A stretch of DNA of 64,000 nucleotides, taken from the NCBI RefSeq assembly GCF_047238345.1, contig NZ_JBDFMQ010000001.1:2604001-2668000 (forward strand). The letters run 5' to 3'. A program made the position numbers and the translations under genes. The notes below the pieces were generated by a model that saw nothing but the letters and a program-made list of their open reading frames with translations, ran no database searches and had not been told where the DNA came from. Below are positions 61,056 to 64,000 of the stretch, in pieces; position 1 is the stretch's first letter; each line of letters begins with the position of its first letter. The stretch is from Shouchella sp047238345. GTDB lineage: Bacteria > Bacillota > Bacilli > Bacillales > Bacillaceae_D.

Positions 61056-62615
61056 TTATGGATTGACTTCTTCAACCAGCCTTCGTTTTAAAATTTTTCC
61101 TACAGCAGTCTTCGGGAAAGCCTCTTCAAACTGAATAAATTTTGGAACTTTATAGGGTGATAAGTACAAGCAACAATGATTGAGCACTTCTGACTCTGAA
61201 AGTAAACTGCCTTCTTTTTTCACAATAAACGCTTTGACAGTCTCTCCTCTGTATGCGTCTGGTATCCCAACTACCGCTGCCTCTACGACATCCTGTAATT
61301 GATAAAGAACTTTTTCTACCTCAATTGGGTACACATTGTAACCGCTTGCAATAATGAGCTCTTTTTTTCTTCCTACAATATAAAAGTAGCCATCTTCATC
61401 TCGTTTCGCTAAGTCACCTGTGTACAGCCAGTCGTTCCGCAATGTTTGACCAGTCTCCACTTCCATACCGAGATACCCTTTCATCACTTGTGGGCCCTTT
61501 ATAATGAGCTCACCTACTTCATCATTTGCTAGCTCTCTTTCCCCTGTTTCAATATCAACAATTTTCGCTTCAGTATTGGACACTGTAATGCCAATACTGC
61601 CAGGCTTTTGCACACCTTTATAGGGATTGCGGTGTGTGACTGGAGACGACTCTGACAGGCCGTATCCCTCTAACACATCTGCCCCAGTTAACTCTTTCCA
61701 TTTATAAATCATTTCTACCGGTAGAGGAGCCGATCCACTTGTGCAACGCTGTATAGAGGAGAAATCACTTCCATATTTGTTCGCATACTGGATAAGCGCC
61801 ATATACATAGTCGGCACACCTGGAAAACTAGTCGGTCGTTCAGTTTCAATCACTTTTGCCATTTCAGCTACATCAAACTTAGATAACAATAAAATCGTAC
61901 TACCACGAAGAAAACTTGTTGTCATAGCACTCGTCATGCCATAAACGTGAAACAGAGGAATCGCGGTTAAAACAATTTCTTCCTCCACATCCATATTCAT
62001 TGTGACCGAGGACTGATAGGCGTTCGCAACAAGATTAAAATGGGTCAGCAATGCGCCTTTTGATCGACCAGTCGTTCCTCCTGTATATTGAATCACTGCT
62101 ACATCTTCTTTTGGACGAACAACCGCACTTTTTTGTTGAATTGGTGTGCTTTTAAGTAAGCGATCGAAGCTTGCAGGCCTCTCAAAAGATGTCGTGTACA
62201 CCCGCTTAACTTGACTATCCCCTTTTATTTCAGCAAAGACAGGTTGCAAGGATTCATGCAAGATCATGGCACATACCTTTGCATCCTGTAAAATATAGAG
62301 CAGTTCGTTCGGTCGATACATTGGATTAATTTGAACGACACTTGCACCAAGGTACATAATAGCAAAGTAACTAATGGGGTATGCTGGCATATTCGGTAAC
62401 ATTAACGCCACCCGATCCCCTTGCTTTACACCGTCTTCAGCTAATCCATTTGCGACGCATAAAACTTGTTGATAAAGTTCATCATAGCGATAAGTCCGTC
62501 CATAAAATGTGAGGGCTATGTTCTGGGAATACGCTTGAACAGCTGTTTCAAACAGAGTGGAAAGAGAAATGTCTGGAATCGCAACATCCTCATATCGGAA
62601 GTCGTTTTTATCCAC
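61056..62615 (-). CDS. Acyl-CoA synthetase (long-chain/aryl-acid ligase type)
   Basis: 519 residues of the ANL superfamily: IQYTGGTTGRSKGALLTH P-loop, GYGLSESSPVTH, GDLAKRDEDGYFYIVGRKKE, and catalytic lysine in PKTAVGKILKR. Activates the imported acid with ATP and CoA. The start is GTG 62615 with AAAGGA nine bases ahead; the longer frame overlaps thiolase. Confidence 0.9.
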   Translation of the reverse strand: MDKNDFRYEDVAIPDISLSTLFETAVQAYSQNIALTFYGRTYRYDELYQQVLCVANGLAEDGVKQGDRVALMLPNMPAYPISYFAIMYLGASVVQINPMYRPNELLYILQDAKVCAMILHESLQPVFAEIKGDSQVKRVYTTSFERPASFDRLLKSTPIQQKSAVVRPKEDVAVIQYTGGTTGRSKGALLTHFNLVANAYQSSVTMNMDVEEEIVLTAIPLFHVYGMTSAMTTSFLRGSTILLLSKFDVAEMAKVIETERPTSFPGVPTMYMALIQYANKYGSDFSSIQRCTSGSAPLPVEMIYKWKELTGADVLEGYGLSESSPVTHRNPYKGVQKPGSIGITVSNTEAKIVDIETGERELANDEVGELIIKGPQVMKGYLGMEVETGQTLRNDWLYTGDLAKRDEDGYFYIVGRKKELIIASGYNVYPIEVEKVLYQLQDVVEAAVVGIPDAYRGETVKAFIVKKEGSLLSESEVLNHCCLYLSPYKVPKFIQFEEAFPKTAVGKILKRRLVEEVNP

Positions 62616-62653
62616 ACCATCACATCCTTTCTTCATTTTGAAAACGTCTTTGT

Positions 62654-63817
62654 CTACACAGACTCTAATAAAATTGCAATGCCTTGCCCTCCCCCAACGC
62701 AAGCGCTTACAATTCCGTTTTTAGCTCCCCTTCTTTGCATCTCATAGCAAAGTTTTGTGATAAGCATGGTTCCAGTTGCCGCAATCGGATGACCATGCGC
62801 AATTGCCCCTCCATTGACATTTAATTTATCCATATCAATGTTTAACTCGTTTTTACATGCAAGTACTTGAGCTGCAAAAGCTTCATTTATTTCGACTAAG
62901 TCAATGTCTGCTATTGACAAATTCGTCTTTTTAAGTAATTTTTGAATGGCTGGAACAGGACCCATTCCCATCATACTTGGATGAACACCTGCTACGACCC
63001 AATTGACGATTTTTGCTAATGGCTTTAAGCTTCTTTGCTTAGCTTGCGTTGCTGACATCACAACTAATGCAGCAGCTCCATCGTTCACACCAGAAGCATT
63101 TCCTGCTGTTACCGTTCCATTTTGCTTAAACACTGGGTTTAATTGACTTAAACGTTCAATGTTTGAGTCTGGTCGTGGATGCTCATCTTCTTTGAATACA
63201 GTCATCCCTGTTTTAGAAGGAACTTGTAATGAAATGATTTGTTCTTCAAACAAACCGGTTTCCATTGCATGAGCCATCCGCATCTGACTTTGAAGCGCAT
63301 ATTGATCTTGCTCTTGCCTAGAAAGCTTGTAAAATTCTGCTATATTTTCTGCCGTCAGCCCCATTGGAGGATCGCCAATTGAATCAGGTGATAATCTTCG
63401 TTTAATAAACAAAGGTGGAACACGATCAAACGGTTTTTGTTGGGGGGCCATTAAATAAGGAGAACGTGTCATACTCTCGGTGCCACCAGCAACGTAAATC
63501 TGCTGTTCATTTAACAGGACACGATCACAAGCAAGGGCGACACTATTAATGCCTGATCCACACTGACGATCCACTGTTAAGCCGGCAACCTCAACAGGTA
63601 AACCAGCTTGCAGTAAGCTTACTCTCGCCATATTTCCCCCACCTGCTAAACAATTTCCAAACACTACATCTTCCACTTCATTTCCATCCACTTCAGCACG
63701 CTTTAACGCCTCCTTCAAAACAATGGCGCCAAACTCATGGGGCTCCATTTTTGCAAGACTTCCTCCAAAACGTGCGATAGGTGTGCGTACGGCTGACACG
63801 ATAACAGCTTCAACCAT
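62654..63817 (-). CDS. Acetyl-CoA acyltransferase (thiolase)
   Basis: 387 residues. Acyl-accepting Cys86 (TVDRQCGSG), His343 (AIAHGHPIAATG) and Cys373 (SACVGGGQG) form the complete thiolase triad. Cleaves 3-ketoacyl-CoA with CoA. ATG 63817 has AAGGAG upstream. First gene of the operon, about 40 bp downstream of a sigma-54 promoter. Confidence 0.94.
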   Translation of the reverse strand: MVEAVIVSAVRTPIARFGGSLAKMEPHEFGAIVLKEALKRAEVDGNEVEDVVFGNCLAGGGNMARVSLLQAGLPVEVAGLTVDRQCGSGINSVALACDRVLLNEQQIYVAGGTESMTRSPYLMAPQQKPFDRVPPLFIKRRLSPDSIGDPPMGLTAENIAEFYKLSRQEQDQYALQSQMRMAHAMETGLFEEQIISLQVPSKTGMTVFKEDEHPRPDSNIERLSQLNPVFKQNGTVTAGNASGVNDGAAALVVMSATQAKQRSLKPLAKIVNWVVAGVHPSMMGMGPVPAIQKLLKKTNLSIADIDLVEINEAFAAQVLACKNELNIDMDKLNVNGGAIAHGHPIAATGTMLITKLCYEMQRRGAKNGIVSACVGGGQGIAILLESV

Positions 63818-63854
63818 TTCATCTCTCCTTCTGGTCACATCTTACAAGAACACA

Positions 63855-63870
63855 TGCAAAACCTATGCCA
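63855..63870 (-). promoter_or_regulatory. Sigma-54 promoter of the long catabolic operon
   Basis: TGGCATAGGTTTTGCA: GG and GC are exactly ten bases apart and both boxes match the consensus. The downstream gene starts 38 bases later. Confidence 0.88.
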
Positions 63871-63904
63871 AGAAGAAAAAGCCCGTACGTACAGAAAACA
63901 TCAA

Positions 63905-63973
63905 GAATCATTTTTTAACAACTGCTTGAAATGATGCGAAAATGACTTAGTTGATTCGTTTTTAAATCATTTC
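63905..63973. promoter_or_regulatory. TCATTT-rich region upstream of the sigma-54 promoter
   Basis: Contains GAATCATTTT (63905-63914) and the inverted pair TTGAAATGAT (63926-63935) / AAATCATTTC (63964-63973). It lies 35-100 bp upstream of the -24 box and shares the core AAAATGATTC with the site ahead of the SDR promoter, so it is a candidate activator region. Confidence 0.4.
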
Positions 63974-64000
63974 TTTCTAAACAAAAAAATCCCCACTGTA

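Noticed and set aside
63983..64000. A GGGGATTTTTTT tract on the minus strand at the right edge
   Set aside because: It looks like the 3' half of a terminator for a gene outside the window, but the other arm is not visible, so it is not listed as a feature.
1..64000. CRISPR arrays, insertion sequences, tRNA or rRNA genes and prophage genes
   Set aside because: I looked for direct repeats with spacers, transposase-like frames and cloverleaf-like sequences, and saw none that convinced me.

Overview
The window is a contiguous piece of chromosome from a spore-forming, low-to-mid-GC member of the Bacillaceae. Gene content and order from about 0.3 to 50.4 kb follow, from memory, the citZ-to-acuC segment of the Bacillus subtilis chromosome: citZ-icd-mdh, fxsA, pyk-pfkA, accA-accD, malic enzyme, dnaE, ytrH-ytrI, nrnA, ytpI, ytoI, ytkL, ytkK, argG-argH, ackA, ytxK, tpx, ytfJ-ytfI, yteJ-sppA, ytcJ, sspA, thiI-iscS, ezrA, hisJ, refZ, ytsP, rpsD, tyrosyl-tRNA synthetase, acsA, acuA-acuB-acuC. 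Sporulation genes (SASP, YtrH/YtrI, YtfJ, RefZ) mark an endospore former. A strongly acidic tail on an extracytoplasmic penicillin-binding protein fits an alkaliphilic or salt-tolerant life but does not prove it.

Layout. 1-261 is the tail of a YitT-type membrane protein. 0.3-9.3 kb (minus strand) holds central carbon metabolism (TCA, pyruvate kinase, phosphofructokinase, acetyl-CoA carboxylase). 9.3-11.3 kb couples malic enzyme, a FadR-type GntR regulator and accDA in one operon, with a sigma-A promoter and a palindromic operator just downstream of it. 11.3-21.8 kb holds dnaE and small metabolic or sporulation genes. 21.9-28 kb holds argGH with an ARG box, a two-gene cassette (an exoribonuclease paralogue that has lost its metal ligands, plus an unknown protein), and ackA. 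28-41 kb holds housekeeping, thiouridine, division and sporulation genes. 41-43.5 kb has two RNA-regulated genes: rpsD with an autoregulatory leader, and a KMSKS-type tyrosyl-tRNA synthetase with a T-box. 43.5-50.4 kb holds a class A PBP and the divergent acsA / acuABC pair.

The accessory part is 50.5-63.9 kb, all on the minus strand. A sigma-54 activator with PAS domains (51.8-53.5 kb) sits between two operons, and each operon is preceded by a sigma-54 promoter with exact GG-N10-GC spacing. The long operon encodes thiolase, acyl-CoA ligase, a complete Liv-type ABC importer, an acyl-CoA dehydrogenase, a FabG-like SDR and two half-size MaoC proteins. Together these make a self-contained uptake, activation and beta-oxidation route, probably through (R)-3-hydroxyacyl-CoA. 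The short operon encodes a second SDR and a PaaI-like thioesterase. The substrate cannot be read from the sequence; a carboxylic acid imported by the Liv system is the natural inference. This regulated cassette is the most interesting system in the window.
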